From Pantoea sp. IMH (GTDB lineage: Bacteria; Pseudomonadota; Gammaproteobacteria; Enterobacterales; Enterobacteriaceae): 64,000 nucleotides of DNA. The notes below the pieces were generated by a model. It worked only from the letters and a program-made list of their open reading frames with translations, had not been told where the DNA came from and made no database searches. Where the stretch lies: NCBI RefSeq assembly GCF_000599885.1, contig NZ_JFGT01000002.1, positions 124,001-188,000 of the forward strand, written 5' to 3'. The position numbers were made by a program, and so were the translations under genes. Numbering within the stretch: the stretch's first letter is position 1; every line of letters starts with the position of its first letter. This document shows positions 1 to 14,339 of the stretch, piece after piece.

Positions 1-109
1 TTTGCGGACGGTAAAGGGAAGATAAAAATGAACCGGCTTTTACCGCCTGTTGTCTGTTTCGCTTCCCCTGTTCATTAAGACACAAAATAGCCACGCACAG
101 GCGTTCAGC

Positions 110-129
110 GGGTTGCCGCTCTGCAACCC
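110..129. terminator. Hairpin downstream of puuA
   Basis: A perfect 7-bp inverted repeat (GGGTTGC at 110-116, GCAACCC at 123-129, 6-nt loop) lies about 50 nt past the stop of puuA. On the puuA-sense strand it is not followed by a run of T, so it may be a transcript 3'-end structure rather than a classic intrinsic terminator. I see no gene in the remaining bases 1-178. Confidence 0.3.
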
Positions 130-178
130 TCCCCGCTTTATCCGCGCTGCTTTATCCCGCTGGCTCATCTTACGCTCT

Positions 179-1597
179 TCAGGCGTTTTTCAGCATCCAG
201 TCGATTTCAGTGGCGGTAATCAGACGCTCAAAGTGCATCATCTCGTGATGTTTACAGCTGTGCCAGACAGAAGCGAAACGATCGCCCAGAAGCAGTTGCA
301 GGGCTGCGTTTTCTTCGAATTCGCACAGCGCATCGCTCTGGCGGATGGGCAATGGATTTCCCTCTGCCTGATGCCCGTTTCCGGTCACCGCTGGCGGCAG
401 CGGTAGCGCGTTATCAAGGCCATGCAGGATCCCGGCAAGCACAGCCGCCACAACCAGATAAGGGTTAGCATCAGCGCCCGCAACGCGATACTCAATGCGG
501 TGGTTTTCGCGATCGCCACAGGGAATACGTAGCGCAACGGTACGGTTATTATGTCCCCAGGAAGCCTGTAGCGGAACAAAGGCCTCGGGCAGAAAACGAC
601 GATAGGCATTGACGTTGGGCGCCAGCAGCGCCATTGAAGCAGGCATCAGGTCGATCATACCGGCCAGCGCACGTTTCAGCAGCGGGGAGTCACTGCCATC
701 ATCACCGGCGAAAGCATTGTGATCGGCCGCATCCAGCATGCTGATATGAATATGCATGCCGCTGCCCGCATATTCTTCATAGGGTTTGGCCATAAAGGTG
801 GCGTTCATCCCGTGATTTTCCGCTACCTGCCGCACAAGCCGTTTTAACTGTACCGCGTGATCGCAGGCGTTAAGCACATTCCGGGTATGATGCAGGTTGA
901 TTTCAAACTGGCCAGGCGAGGCCTCAGCGAGCGCCCCATCGGCCGGGATGCCCTGCAACCGGGCCAGCTCGTCGATATCGCGCAGCACATCAGCAAAGTG
1001 ATTGAGATTATCCACGGAGTAAACCTGACTTTGCCGGTTGCGTTCATCGCTGCCCGGCGCGCAGGGAGGCTGGATAAAGCCTCCGGCGTCACGTTTTTTA
1101 TCCACCAGATAGAACTCCAGCTCTACCGCTACCACCGGAAATAACCCTCTGTTACGCAGCTGCTGCCAGAGGTGATTAAGGACATTCCGTGGTTCAACGT
1201 CAAAGGGAGTACCATCTTGATTGCGCATGGTCAGCAGGATTTGCGCCAGATGTTCCGGATCGGCCGCCGAAGGAATAAGCGAGCCTTCAACCGGGACGCA
1301 GATATTATCGGGTTCACCAAGAGCCTGTCCCAGTCCGGCCGCTTCTACCGTATTACCGAGAATATCCATCGCAAATACCGAGGCGGGAAAATAGCAGCCT
1401 TTTTCGAGCTTAATGAGGTTAGTGACGGGGATGCGTTTTCCACGAAAGACGCCGTTGAGATCGTTTAGCAGAATATCGACAAACTGAGTCTGAGGATGGC
1501 GTTCCAGATAAGCGCTGACTTCTTGCTGGAACGCGCTGGTTCGTTTCTCTTCACTGTGCCGCGTGAAGTCTTTCACTTCGACAAGATTGGTCATCAT
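179..1597 (-). CDS. puuA: Gamma-glutamylputrescine synthetase PuuA
   Basis: Glutamine-synthetase-fold ligase that joins glutamate to putrescine using ATP, the first step of the gamma-glutamylated putrescine degradation (Puu) pathway; cytosolic. The 472-residue product matches E. coli PuuA along its whole length by recall, including PVVAVELEFYL, the metal/ammonia-site block AGSGMHIHISM, the ATP-site block GHNNRTVALRIP and the C-terminal EIDWMLKNA. The first of two adjacent ATG codons is used; the second (1594) is equally possible. It is divergent from puuD across 222 bp holding a promoter and a PuuR-like operator, so PuuR repression released by putrescine is the expected control. Identity is firm; regulation is inferred. 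Confidence 0.96.
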   Translation of the reverse strand: MMTNLVEVKDFTRHSEEKRTSAFQQEVSAYLERHPQTQFVDILLNDLNGVFRGKRIPVTNLIKLEKGCYFPASVFAMDILGNTVEAAGLGQALGEPDNICVPVEGSLIPSAADPEHLAQILLTMRNQDGTPFDVEPRNVLNHLWQQLRNRGLFPVVAVELEFYLVDKKRDAGGFIQPPCAPGSDERNRQSQVYSVDNLNHFADVLRDIDELARLQGIPADGALAEASPGQFEINLHHTRNVLNACDHAVQLKRLVRQVAENHGMNATFMAKPYEEYAGSGMHIHISMLDAADHNAFAGDDGSDSPLLKRALAGMIDLMPASMALLAPNVNAYRRFLPEAFVPLQASWGHNNRTVALRIPCGDRENHRIEYRVAGADANPYLVVAAVLAGILHGLDNALPLPPAVTGNGHQAEGNPLPIRQSDALCEFEENAALQLLLGDRFASVWHSCKHHEMMHFERLITATEIDWMLKNA

Positions 1598-1723
1598 ACC
1601 ACCCGCCTTCGTTCAGTCACTGAGCGTTGCTCAAAATAACAGCCACATTTCTAACATAGCGCCAACATTTGGCTTAATCAAATGCCACACCGCACTTTCG
1701 CTGGCGGCAAATCCGTTTGAATA

Positions 1724-1752
1724 TTGACCATGTGGTTGCTAAGTTGTAAATA
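1724..1752 (+). promoter_or_regulatory. Candidate sigma70 promoter of puuDRB
   Basis: TTGACC at 1724-1729 and TAAATA at 1747-1752 are separated by exactly 17 bp and point toward puuD, whose ATG is at 1820. The spacing is ideal and the -35 is near consensus. The assignment is by inspection only. Confidence 0.5.
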
Positions 1753-1761
1753 TATTGTACA
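1747..1761 (+). promoter_or_regulatory. Candidate PuuR operator
   Basis: TAAATATATTGTACA agrees at about 12 of 15 positions with the E. coli PuuR recognition sequence as I remember it (AAAATATAATGAACA). It overlaps the -10 hexamer of the candidate puuD promoter and lies between the divergent puuA and puuD genes, where a repressor of both would be expected. Confidence 0.45.
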
Positions 1762-1819
1762 AAACAACACCCTTTGCGCCATCTGCGGTAAAAATAATTG
1801 ACAGCCTTCAAGGACAACC

Positions 1820-2584
1820 ATGGCCACTATTTTGAACAAGCCGTTAATTGGCGTGGTGATGTGCCAGATTGAGAAAGATGGTCATCCGGTACAGATGGTG
1901 CAGAACAAATACCTGGAAGCGGTCGTGCTGGCGGGAGGCATTCCTCTTGCGCTCCCCCATCATCTCGCTTCAACGCCTCCTCTTCCTGATGAGGTGCTGG
2001 GCGCGCTGCACGGTCTGTTACTGACGGGTAGCCCCAGTAATATCGAGCCTCATCACTATGGTGATGCCGCCATGGAAGAGTATGCCGATCCGGGGCGCGA
2101 TAAACTGGCATTTGCGCTGATTGAGGCTGCGACAGACCGGCAGCTACCGCTGTTGGGGATCTGCCGTGGTTTGCAGGAGCTGGTTGTCGCCACGGGCGGC
2201 AGCCTTCACCGGCAGCTTCAGCGTGTGCCAGGTTGCCAGGATCATCGTGAAGACCAGAACCTGGCGCTGACTGCGCGCTACGCCCCCGTTCATGACATTC
2301 ATATCCAGCCGGGAGGGCTGCTGGCGCAACTGGCAGAGGGTGACGAACGGTTCCGGGTTAATTCACTGCATCAACAGGGGATCCGCTCGCTGGGCGACCG
2401 GCTGCGCATCGAAGCGCTTGCAGATGATGGTCTGCCTGAAGCCGTCAGCCTGCGGGATCATCCTTTTGCGCTGGCGGTGCAGTGGCATCCTGAATGGCAA
2501 AGCGGGCAGGATCCGCTCTCCCGTCAGCTCTTCACAGGATTTATCAACGCCTGCCAAAGGCAACGAAAGGAAACAGGGTTATGA
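1820..2584 (+). CDS. puuD: Gamma-glutamyl-GABA hydrolase PuuD
   Basis: Class I glutamine-amidotransferase-like hydrolase that releases GABA and glutamate from gamma-glutamyl-GABA, the last step of the Puu pathway. The 254-residue product carries the nucleophile elbow LLGICRGLQE (Cys115) and the His-Glu pair in VQWHPEW (His223, Glu225), completing the catalytic triad seen in peptidase family C26. The ATG lies 9 nt after an AAGGA ribosome-binding site. The stop overlaps the puuR start by 4 nt (ATGA), so puuD and puuR are translationally coupled. Confidence 0.95.
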   Translation: MATILNKPLIGVVMCQIEKDGHPVQMVQNKYLEAVVLAGGIPLALPHHLASTPPLPDEVLGALHGLLLTGSPSNIEPHHYGDAAMEEYADPGRDKLAFALIEAATDRQLPLLGICRGLQELVVATGGSLHRQLQRVPGCQDHREDQNLALTARYAPVHDIHIQPGGLLAQLAEGDERFRVNSLHQQGIRSLGDRLRIEALADDGLPEAVSLRDHPFALAVQWHPEWQSGQDPLSRQLFTGFINACQRQRKETGL

Positions 2585-3138
2585 GTGATACCACACTGGC
2601 ACCTGGCCGGCGGTTATCGTCAATTCGCCAGCAGATGGGCCTGTCGCAGCGGCGCGTGGCAGAGCTTTCCGGCCTGACGCACAGCGCCATCAGCACCATT
2701 GAGCAGGATAAGGTTAGTCCTGCGGTCAGCACGCTGCAGAAGCTGCTGAAGGTGTACGGATTGTCGCTCTCGGAATTTTTTTCAGAGCCGGCGCGGGTCG
2801 AAGCTCCTCAGGTGGTCGTGGATGAAGAGGCGCTGATTGATATTGGCGGTCAGGGCGTCTCTCTGCGTCTGATCCATAATGGCAATCCTGAACGGACGCT
2901 GGCCATGCTGCTGGAAACCTACGAACCCGGCGCGACGACTGGCGATAAAATCCGTCATCCTGGGGAAGAGACCGGCACCCTGCTGGAAGGGGAAATTACG
3001 CTGACCATTAACGGTGAGCGTTACCAGCTGCACGCCGGACAAAGTTACGTCATCAATACCGGCCTTCCCCATAGCTTTACGAACGCGTCAACGCAGCCGT
3101 GTCGCATTATCAGTGCACACACGCCGGCAACCTTTTAG
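2581..3138 (+). CDS. puuR: Putrescine-responsive repressor PuuR
   Basis: Transcriptional repressor of the puu genes, relieved by putrescine. The 185-residue protein has an N-terminal XRE-type helix-turn-helix (about residues 10-65, with the block LSQRRVAELSGLTHSAIS) and a C-terminal cupin ligand domain (about 110-180, with RHPGEETGTLLEGEI and GQSYVINTGLPHSF). An in-frame upstream extension into puuD exists, but the ATG at 2581, overlapping the puuD stop, matches the known start of the family. Candidate targets are the operators in the puuA-puuD gap. Confidence 0.94.
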   Translation: MSDTTLAPGRRLSSIRQQMGLSQRRVAELSGLTHSAISTIEQDKVSPAVSTLQKLLKVYGLSLSEFFSEPARVEAPQVVVDEEALIDIGGQGVSLRLIHNGNPERTLAMLLETYEPGATTGDKIRHPGEETGTLLEGEITLTINGERYQLHAGQSYVINTGLPHSFTNASTQPCRIISAHTPATF

Positions 3139-3187
3139 CCCGTAACCGGCCCCAGCCGCAGGGACGTGCCTGATTCAGGAGGAAGTG

Positions 3188-4465
3188 ATGGATTATGTGA
3201 ACAATTACTATACCGCCACGGCCAATCCTCATACGCCCTGGCCGCAGCTTAACGACAGCATCCAGTGTGACGTTTGCGTGATTGGCGGCGGATTTACCGG
3301 GCTTTCTTCTGCGCTCTATCTGACCGAAGCGGGCTATGACGTGGTGCTGCTGGAAGCCGCCCACATTGGTTATGGCGCCAGCGGCCGCAACGGCGGCCAG
3401 GTGGTCAATTCTTACAGCCGCGATGTCGACGTTATTGAGCAGCGCTACGGCAAAGAAATCGCCCAACTGCTTGGCAGCATGATGTTCGAAGGCGCGGGCG
3501 TTATCCGTGACCGCATTGACCGCTATACCATCGATTGTGACTACCATCCGGGCGGGATCTTCGCCGCGCTCAACAAGCGTCAGTTTCAGCAGCTGAAAGC
3601 GCAGCATAAGCGCTGGCAGGCTTATGGCAATCATGAAATGGAACTGCTCGGCGAGGTGGGCATTCGCCGGGAAATTGGCAGCGAACGCTACGTGGGTGGC
3701 CTGCTGGATCATCGCGGCGGCCATCTGCACCCGCTCAATCTGGCGCTCGGTGAGGCAGAAGCGATCCGACGCCATGGCGGACGGATCTATGAAAAATCGC
3801 CGGTGACAGCCGTCATCTATGGCGCTCCGCATCAAATCCAGACGACGCAGGGCCACGTGGCGGCAAAATATGTCATTTTCGCCGGTAACGCTTACCTTGC
3901 GCCGCATCTTGAACCGAGGCTTACCCGCCTGAGCATTCCCTGCGGTTCGCAGATCGTCACCAGTGAACCGCTGTCAGCCGATAAAGCGCTGACGCTGCTG
4001 CCCAATAACTACTGCGTGGAAGACTGTAACTATCTGCTGGACTACTTCCGGCTGACGGCCGATAACCGGCTTCTTTACGGCGGCGGCGTGATCTATGGGG
4101 CGAAAGAGCCGGACGACATCGCCGCGCTCATCCGGCCAAAACTGCTGAAAACCTTTCCGCAGCTGGCCGACATTAGCTTTGATTACGCCTGGAGCGGCAA
4201 TTTTCTGCTAACCCTTTCCCGCATGCCGCAAATCGGCAGACTGGAAAATGGCGTTTACTATGTTCAGGGCGACAGCGGGCATGGCGTGACCTTCACCCAT
4301 CTGGCCGGCAAGTTGGTGTCGGAGGCGATTGGCGGCCAGCCCGCGCGCTTCGATGCCTTTGCCAGACTGCCGCACCTGCCCTTCCCCGGCGGCCGCCGTC
4401 TCAGCGCTCCCTTGACGGCGATCGGCGCCGCCTGGTATTCACTGCGGGACAGGCTCGGCGTCTAG
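3188..4465 (+). CDS. puuB: Gamma-glutamylputrescine oxidoreductase PuuB
   Basis: FAD-dependent amine oxidase of the DAO family that oxidises gamma-glutamylputrescine to gamma-glutamyl-aminobutyraldehyde. The N-terminus has the dinucleotide-binding signature CDVCVIGGGFTGLSSALYL followed by an acidic strand end (VVLLEA), and the C-terminus keeps the DAO flavin-contact block GDSGHGVTFTH. The ATG at 3188 sits 5 nt after a perfect AGGAGG; a GTG one codon upstream is too close to it. In E. coli the aldehyde dehydrogenase gene puuC lies between puuR and puuB; here only 49 nt separate them, so the next enzyme must be encoded elsewhere. Confidence 0.93.
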   Translation: MDYVNNYYTATANPHTPWPQLNDSIQCDVCVIGGGFTGLSSALYLTEAGYDVVLLEAAHIGYGASGRNGGQVVNSYSRDVDVIEQRYGKEIAQLLGSMMFEGAGVIRDRIDRYTIDCDYHPGGIFAALNKRQFQQLKAQHKRWQAYGNHEMELLGEVGIRREIGSERYVGGLLDHRGGHLHPLNLALGEAEAIRRHGGRIYEKSPVTAVIYGAPHQIQTTQGHVAAKYVIFAGNAYLAPHLEPRLTRLSIPCGSQIVTSEPLSADKALTLLPNNYCVEDCNYLLDYFRLTADNRLLYGGGVIYGAKEPDDIAALIRPKLLKTFPQLADISFDYAWSGNFLLTLSRMPQIGRLENGVYYVQGDSGHGVTFTHLAGKLVSEAIGGQPARFDAFARLPHLPFPGGRRLSAPLTAIGAAWYSLRDRLGV

Positions 4466-4503
4466 CCGTCTGCCCCGGCATCAAAAGAAACGGCATGACG
4501 TTT

Positions 4504-5331
4504 TTACAGTAGAGGCATCCGCGCCGGATCGGCGTGACGGTAGGCGAACCCCAGCTCACGGCAGATTTTACTGCCGTCGATGAGTTTTCCTTTATCCCCA
4601 TCATCTTCTGGCTGAAAGGTTGGTGGATTCAGACCAAGCTGGCGCGCCACCGCAGGATAATAGTCGCTGCGGGCGGGATGTTCAGTTGCGCTGAGGTTAT
4701 AAATATGTCCCCCCTCAGAGGTTTCAAGCAGCAGTAAAATTGCCTCAGTCACATCTTCCAGATGCACCAGGTTTACCCCATGCGAACCATTAGTGAGCTC
4801 GCGCTTGCCCGCGAGGAAACGGCCAGGATGGCGCTCCGGCCCCACCAGCCCGGAGAGCCGGAGAATATCCACGGCGGTGCCGGGAAGCTGATGCAGCCAC
4901 CCTTCCAGCTCTTTCAGGGTTTTACCGGCAACGGTCACCGGCTCAAGCGGGCTCTCTTCGGTCATCACGCCCGAACCGCTGCCATAGACCGAAGTGGAGC
5001 TGGTAAACACGATCCGCGGAATGTTAAAGGAGAGCGCACTGTTCACAATTTGTTGTACGGCCAGCAGGTAATTTTCCCCGCCCTCAGCCGTGCGGCTGGC
5101 AGGAAGCGTCACCACCAGGGCATCGGCGGTCATTAACGCTTCCAGGTCGTCAGCATCACATTCCAGCTCAGGGGTCAGCGTCAGCAGGTAGCTTTCAATG
5201 CCGCACATCCTCGCAGCCTCCACGCCATCCTCCGTGGTTTTACTGCCCGTGACCTGCCATCCCCGCGCCTTTAAAGCCAGACCCAGAGGCATGCCAAGCC
5301 AGCCCAACCCCACAATTGCCACTTTTTTCAT
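4504..5331 (-). CDS. yeeZ: YeeZ-like NAD(P)-dependent epimerase/dehydratase family protein
   Basis: Extended short-chain dehydrogenase-like protein with no established substrate. It begins MKKVAIVGLGWLGMPLGLAL, a Rossmann nucleotide-binding motif nearly identical to E. coli YeeZ, and shares the YeeZ blocks IPRIVFTSSTSVYGSGSG, LRLSGLVGPERHPGRF and GVNLVHLEDV. The start at 5331 is chosen because YeeZ begins there; an upstream ATG at 5355 would add 8 unrelated residues. It is convergent with puuB (38 nt apart) and divergent from the his operon, the same place it occupies beside hisL in E. coli. Function is unknown. Confidence 0.9.
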   Translation of the reverse strand: MKKVAIVGLGWLGMPLGLALKARGWQVTGSKTTEDGVEAARMCGIESYLLTLTPELECDADDLEALMTADALVVTLPASRTAEGGENYLLAVQQIVNSALSFNIPRIVFTSSTSVYGSGSGVMTEESPLEPVTVAGKTLKELEGWLHQLPGTAVDILRLSGLVGPERHPGRFLAGKRELTNGSHGVNLVHLEDVTEAILLLLETSEGGHIYNLSATEHPARSDYYPAVARQLGLNPPTFQPEDDGDKGKLIDGSKICRELGFAYRHADPARMPLL

Positions 5332-5439
5332 GCCGTCCATCCTCTGTTTATCCATATTAACTTCCCCTAAGCTACGTCAGGGTTTGCTCAGTGACAATCT
5401 ACCCGCACGGTTTATCTTGCTTCGCTGGCAAAAAAAGGG

Positions 5440-5468
5440 TTGCGCGTGTTTCTTATCCCGGTTAGGTT
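5440..5468 (+). promoter_or_regulatory. his operon promoter
   Basis: TTGCGC (5440-5445) and TAGGTT (5463-5468) are separated by 17 bp. The TAGGTT -10 resembles the E. coli his promoter as I recall it. It lies about 40 nt upstream of the hisL start, the expected position. Confidence 0.6.
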
Positions 5469-5509
5469 AATGGACACGAAATGAATATACATTCATCAAT
5501 GAGAATTTT

Positions 5510-5557
5510 ATGACACGCGTTCAGTTTAACCACCATCATCACCATCACCCTGACTAG
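5510..5557 (+). CDS. hisL: his operon leader peptide HisL
   Basis: A 15-codon leader encoding MTRVQFN, then six consecutive histidines, Pro, Asp and stop TAG. It is the attenuation leader of the histidine operon: when charged His-tRNA is scarce the ribosome stalls on the His run and the downstream terminator does not form. E. coli HisL has seven histidines; this one has six. The attenuator hairpin follows at 5620-5654 and hisG at 5733. Assignment is very secure from the His run plus context. Confidence 0.95.
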   Translation: MTRVQFNHHHHHHPD

Positions 5558-5619
5558 TCTTTCAGGCGATGTGTGCTGGAAGACATTCAGGATCTTCCAG
5601 TGGTGCAGAACGCAAGATA

Positions 5620-5654
5620 GCCCCCGGAAGATCGTCTTCCGGGGGCTTTTTTTT
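5620..5654 (+). terminator. his attenuator (intrinsic terminator)
   Basis: A perfect 12-bp GC-rich stem (5620-5631 with 5635-5646, 3-nt loop) is followed by eight T residues (5647-5654). It sits between hisL and hisG and is the termination arm of the his attenuator. Confidence 0.95.
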
Positions 5655-5732
5655 GGGCGCAAGCCCGGCCCGGTTGAGAGTGAATGCGGATAAACAGACG
5701 TTGAAGCAGACAGGAAAAGAGGATAAGAACTG

Positions 5733-6632
5733 ATGTTAGATAATACCCGTTTACGCATAGCTATGCAGAAATCAGGCCGTTTAAGCGATGAATCACGCGA
5801 ATTGCTCGCACGCTGCGGTATCAAAATCAACCTGCAGCAGCAGCGGCTGATCGCGTTCGCTGAAAATATGCCGATCGATATTCTGCGCGTTCGCGATGAC
5901 GATATCCCCGGTCTGGTAATGGACGGCGTGGTGGATCTGGGCATTATCGGTGAGAACGTGCTGGAAGAAGAGCTGCTTACCCGTCGCGCCCAGGGGGAAG
6001 ACCCGCGTTATCTCACGCTGCGTCGTCTCGATTTCGGCGGCTGCCGCCTGTCGCTGGCGATGCCGGTGGATGATGAATATACCGGCCCGCAGTGCCTGCA
6101 AAATGCCCGTATCGCCACCTCTTACCCTCACCTGCTGAAACAGTATCTCGACAAACAGGGCATCGCTTTTAAATCCTGCCTGCTGAACGGCTCGGTGGAA
6201 GTGGCACCGCGTGCGGGTCTGGCGGATGCCATCTGCGATCTGGTATCAACTGGCGCGACGCTTGAGGCCAACGGCCTGCGCGAAGTGGATGTGATTTACC
6301 GCTCTAAAGCCTGCCTTATCCAGCGTGATGGCGAAATGCCGGGTGCCAAGCAGGAGCTGATCGATAAGCTGATGACCCGTATTCAGGGCGTTATTCAGGC
6401 ACGTGAATCCAAATACATTATGCTGCACGCCCCAAGCGAACGCCTGGAAGAGATTGTGGCATTGTTACCTGGCGCCGAACGTCCTACCGTCCTGCCGCTG
6501 GCGGGCGACAAGAGCCGCGTGGCGATGCACATGGTCAGCAGCGAAACCCTCTTCTGGGAAACGATGGAAAAACTGAAGGCGCTGGGTGCCAGTTCCATTC
6601 TCGTCCTGCCTATTGAGAAGATGATGGAGTAA
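5733..6632 (+). CDS. hisG: ATP phosphoribosyltransferase HisG
   Basis: First enzyme of histidine biosynthesis; condenses ATP with PRPP to phosphoribosyl-ATP and is the target of histidine feedback inhibition. The 299-residue product is the long hexameric form and is near-identical by recall to E. coli His[35 protein letters not shown], the PRPP-binding block [16 protein letters not shown], and the C-terminal regulatory ACT-like domain ending [17 protein letters not shown]. First structural gene after the attenuator, 6 nt before hisD. Confidence 0.98.
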   Translation: MLDNTRLRIAMQKSGRLSDESRELLARCGIKINLQQQRLIAFAENMPIDILRVRDDDIPGLVMDGVVDLGIIGENVLEEELLTRRAQGEDPRYLTLRRLDFGGCRLSLAMPVDDEYTGPQCLQNARIATSYPHLLKQYLDKQGIAFKSCLLNGSVEVAPRAGLADAICDLVSTGATLEANGLREVDVIYRSKACLIQRDGEMPGAKQELIDKLMTRIQGVIQARESKYIMLHAPSERLEEIVALLPGAERPTVLPLAGDKSRVAMHMVSSETLFWETMEKLKALGASSILVLPIEKMME

Positions 6633-6638
6633 CGATCA

Positions 6639-12176
<5,538 letters not shown>

Positions 12177-12183
<7 letters not shown>

Positions 12184-12788
12184 CAGAACAACAGCTGACC
12201 CGGCTCGACTGGGAAAAAACGGACGGCATGATGCCGGCGATCGTACAGCATGCCGTTTCGGGTGAAGTACTGATGCATGGCTATATGAACCAGGAAGCGC
12301 TGGAGAAAACGCTGGCTAGCGGCAAAGTGACCTTCTGGTCCCGCACTAAACAGCGGCTCTGGACGAAAGGCGAAACCTCAGAGAACTACCTGAACGTCGT
12401 CAGCATCACGCCGGATTGTGATAACGATACGCTGCTGATTCTGGCAAACCCTGTCGGGCCGACCTGTCATCTGGGTACCTCAAGCTGTTTTTCTCCGGCG
12501 GCACCTGACTGGACGTTCCTTTATCAGCTTGAGCAACTGCTGGCGGAGCGTAAACATGCCGATCCGAAAAGCTCCTATACTGCCAGCCTCTATGCCAGCG
12601 GGACGAAGCGTATTGCGCAGAAAGTGGGAGAGGAAGGGGTTGAAACGGCGTTAGCGGCAACGGTCAACGACCGCGAAGAGCTAACCAACGAAGCCTCCGA
12701 TCTGCTTTACCATCTGCTGGTGCTGCTGCAGGATCAGGATCTCGATTTAAGCCGCATCATCAATAATCTGCGCCAGCGGCATAAGTAA
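12177..12788 (+). CDS. hisI: Bifunctional PRA-CH / PRA-PH HisI (HisIE)
   Basis: Fusion of phosphoribosyl-AMP cyclohydrolase (residues 1 to about 115; metal-ligand blocks [20 protein letters not shown] and [10 protein letters not shown], then [12 protein letters not shown]) and phosphoribosyl-ATP pyrophosphohydrolase (about 116-203; [13 protein letters not shown] and [14 protein letters not shown], an all-alpha MazG-like fold). It performs steps two and three of histidine synthesis. Last gene of the operon; a strong terminator follows 17 nt later. Confidence 0.98.
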
Positions 12789-12804
12789 CAGGCCAGACGC
12801 AAAC

Positions 12805-12828
12805 AGGCCGGGAAACCGGCCTTTTTTT
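12805..12828 (+). terminator. his operon intrinsic terminator
   Basis: AGGCCGG (12805-12811) pairs with CCGGCCT (12816-12822) across a GAAA tetraloop and runs into seven T residues ending at 12828, just past the hisI stop. Confidence 0.93.
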
Positions 12829-12915
12829 GATCAGACAACCAGACCCAATCGGCTAATCTGGTTTATCGATCATCTCAGGCTTTGCCTGCCCGACCTGAGT
12901 AGCGCCCTTCCCCGC

Positions 12916-13656
12916 TTACCTTTTTGCCAGCAGCGAAGCGAAATCCTTATCAATGACTTTGTAGGTCTCTTCAGCTTTGATTTTATAAAGCGCTTCAGAG
13001 GGATGAATACAGTCTGGCGACATCATCGATTGCCAGTCAGTCATTGACTGAATACGTTCATACTGCCTTACCAGTGGAACGGAGAGCGTTTTCGACAGGG
13101 TATCCAGCCGGGCGTTAAACGGAGAGACATTCCACCCCTCTGCTTTTCCACATAGCGGATGCGGCTCCTGCAAGACCACTTCTTTGCCGTTTTCACGCGC
13201 GATGTTAACGAGCCGGGTCATCACCTCCTGATACTGCACCGGGCTTAGCACATAGCTGGGTTTGGCATCCTTGAAACGGTAGTGCCGTGCATCATTGGTG
13301 GCGAAGTTAAGGATAATGATTTTTGCCCTGGATTTTTTCATCTCATCCGCCCACCTTTCATTATCTTTATATTTATAGGTGCCGTAGAGAAGTTCAATTG
13401 CCTGGGCGGAGGGCTTCCCTTTATTGATGACGTCTATATTCTCGCCATATTTCTTCTGTAGCGCATCGCGGAGAAAGCCTATCTCGTTATGTCTGGAGAT
13501 GACATTCGTCAGCCGGCCATCAGGCTTTCTGACTGCAACAACGCCGGCTGTGCTCGACCCGCCATACGCTTCGATAATGACTTTGTCATCAACATTTTTC
13601 GCCTGTGCCATAAAAGACGACAGCGCGAGTAAAGAAAGCATAATGTATACAAACAT
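12916..13656 (-). CDS. Secreted SGNH/GDSL-family hydrolase
   Basis: A 246-residue protein with a clear Sec signal peptide (hydrophobic residues 4-17, predicted cleavage after AQA at about 19), so it should be periplasmic. SGNH blocks can be seen: block I as YGGSSTAG (nucleophile Ser34, with Gly where GDSL proteins have Asp), block III as FATNDAR (Asn), and block V as DCIHPSE (DxxH). SGNH enzymes are mostly carbohydrate esterases or acyltransferases. It is divergent from the OpgC-like acyltransferase and lies just outside wzzB, so a role in acylating or deacylating a surface glycan is plausible. The substrate is unknown. Confidence 0.7.
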   Translation of the reverse strand: MFVYIMLSLLALSSFMAQAKNVDDKVIIEAYGGSSTAGVVAVRKPDGRLTNVISRHNEIGFLRDALQKKYGENIDVINKGKPSAQAIELLYGTYKYKDNERWADEMKKSRAKIIILNFATNDARHYRFKDAKPSYVLSPVQYQEVMTRLVNIARENGKEVVLQEPHPLCGKAEGWNVSPFNARLDTLSKTLSVPLVRQYERIQSMTDWQSMMSPDCIHPSEALYKIKAEETYKVIDKDFASLLAKR

Positions 13657-14339
13657 ACAGAACCTTAATTCAAAAATAACGTTTAAATTTAAACAAACTC
13701 AGCAGGCAGACCGACACGCTTCAAATAAAACAGTAACACAGGTCAAAAACCAGCCGTATAATCAAAATCCTGGAATAGCTGATATTTCTTGCATTCCCAT
13801 CAGAAACAACGCAATCCGGCGGTCGAAAGTAGAGTTGCCAAATAGTTAAGAATAAACCGAAAATACGCAAAAGAAAATCATGAAACACAAAGATAACATT
13901 AGGTTAACATTACATCTTATTTGCCCGGCAGCTATCCGTAAAACTGACCTGTTTCACGTAACTTTTTACAGACAATTCAGGATGCTGTGCGTAAATACAT
14001 GTTTCAAATACCAATATTAGAAAAAATGCGTCCGGCACTCTTATTAATATTTTGAAATAGTAAAATGTAAAAATTCGGACGAAAGGCTATTTCACTAAAC
14101 CAGGCATTAGAAAACCAACTGTAATTTTTTTTAGATAGTTAATGAACTGTGTGGGGGATTGTCCGAATTTCTTTTTTGATTGTAAATTTTCACTGACAAG
14201 GGTGATATGATCTTTTGCGCTGTACGGAATTAGCAGGATTTACAAAATCACTGCCCTGGGGGTGATGTTCGCAGTAATGACAGCGTTTAAAGAGATAATA
14301 ATTAACAACTATCAGTTTTTCCTTATTGAAGGCAACACT
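13657..14339. other. AT-rich intergenic region between divergent SGNH and acyltransferase genes
   Basis: This 683-nt stretch has no credible ORF. It is AT-rich and should hold the two divergent promoters. The one distinct structure is an inverted repeat, AAATTCGGAC (14071-14080) and GTCCGAATTT (14161-14170), 80 nt apart, the right arm followed by CTTTTTTG, which resembles the 3' end of a terminated transcript. Confidence 0.4.

Noticed and set aside
3110-3907. A 265-codon minus-strand open frame opposite puuB
   Set aside because: Antisense shadow of a firmly identified gene with no family resemblance or ribosome-binding site.
5462-5944. A 160-codon minus-strand ORF over hisL and the start of hisG
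   Set aside because: It runs antisense through the his attenuator and hisG, and its protein is low in recognisable features; a shadow frame.
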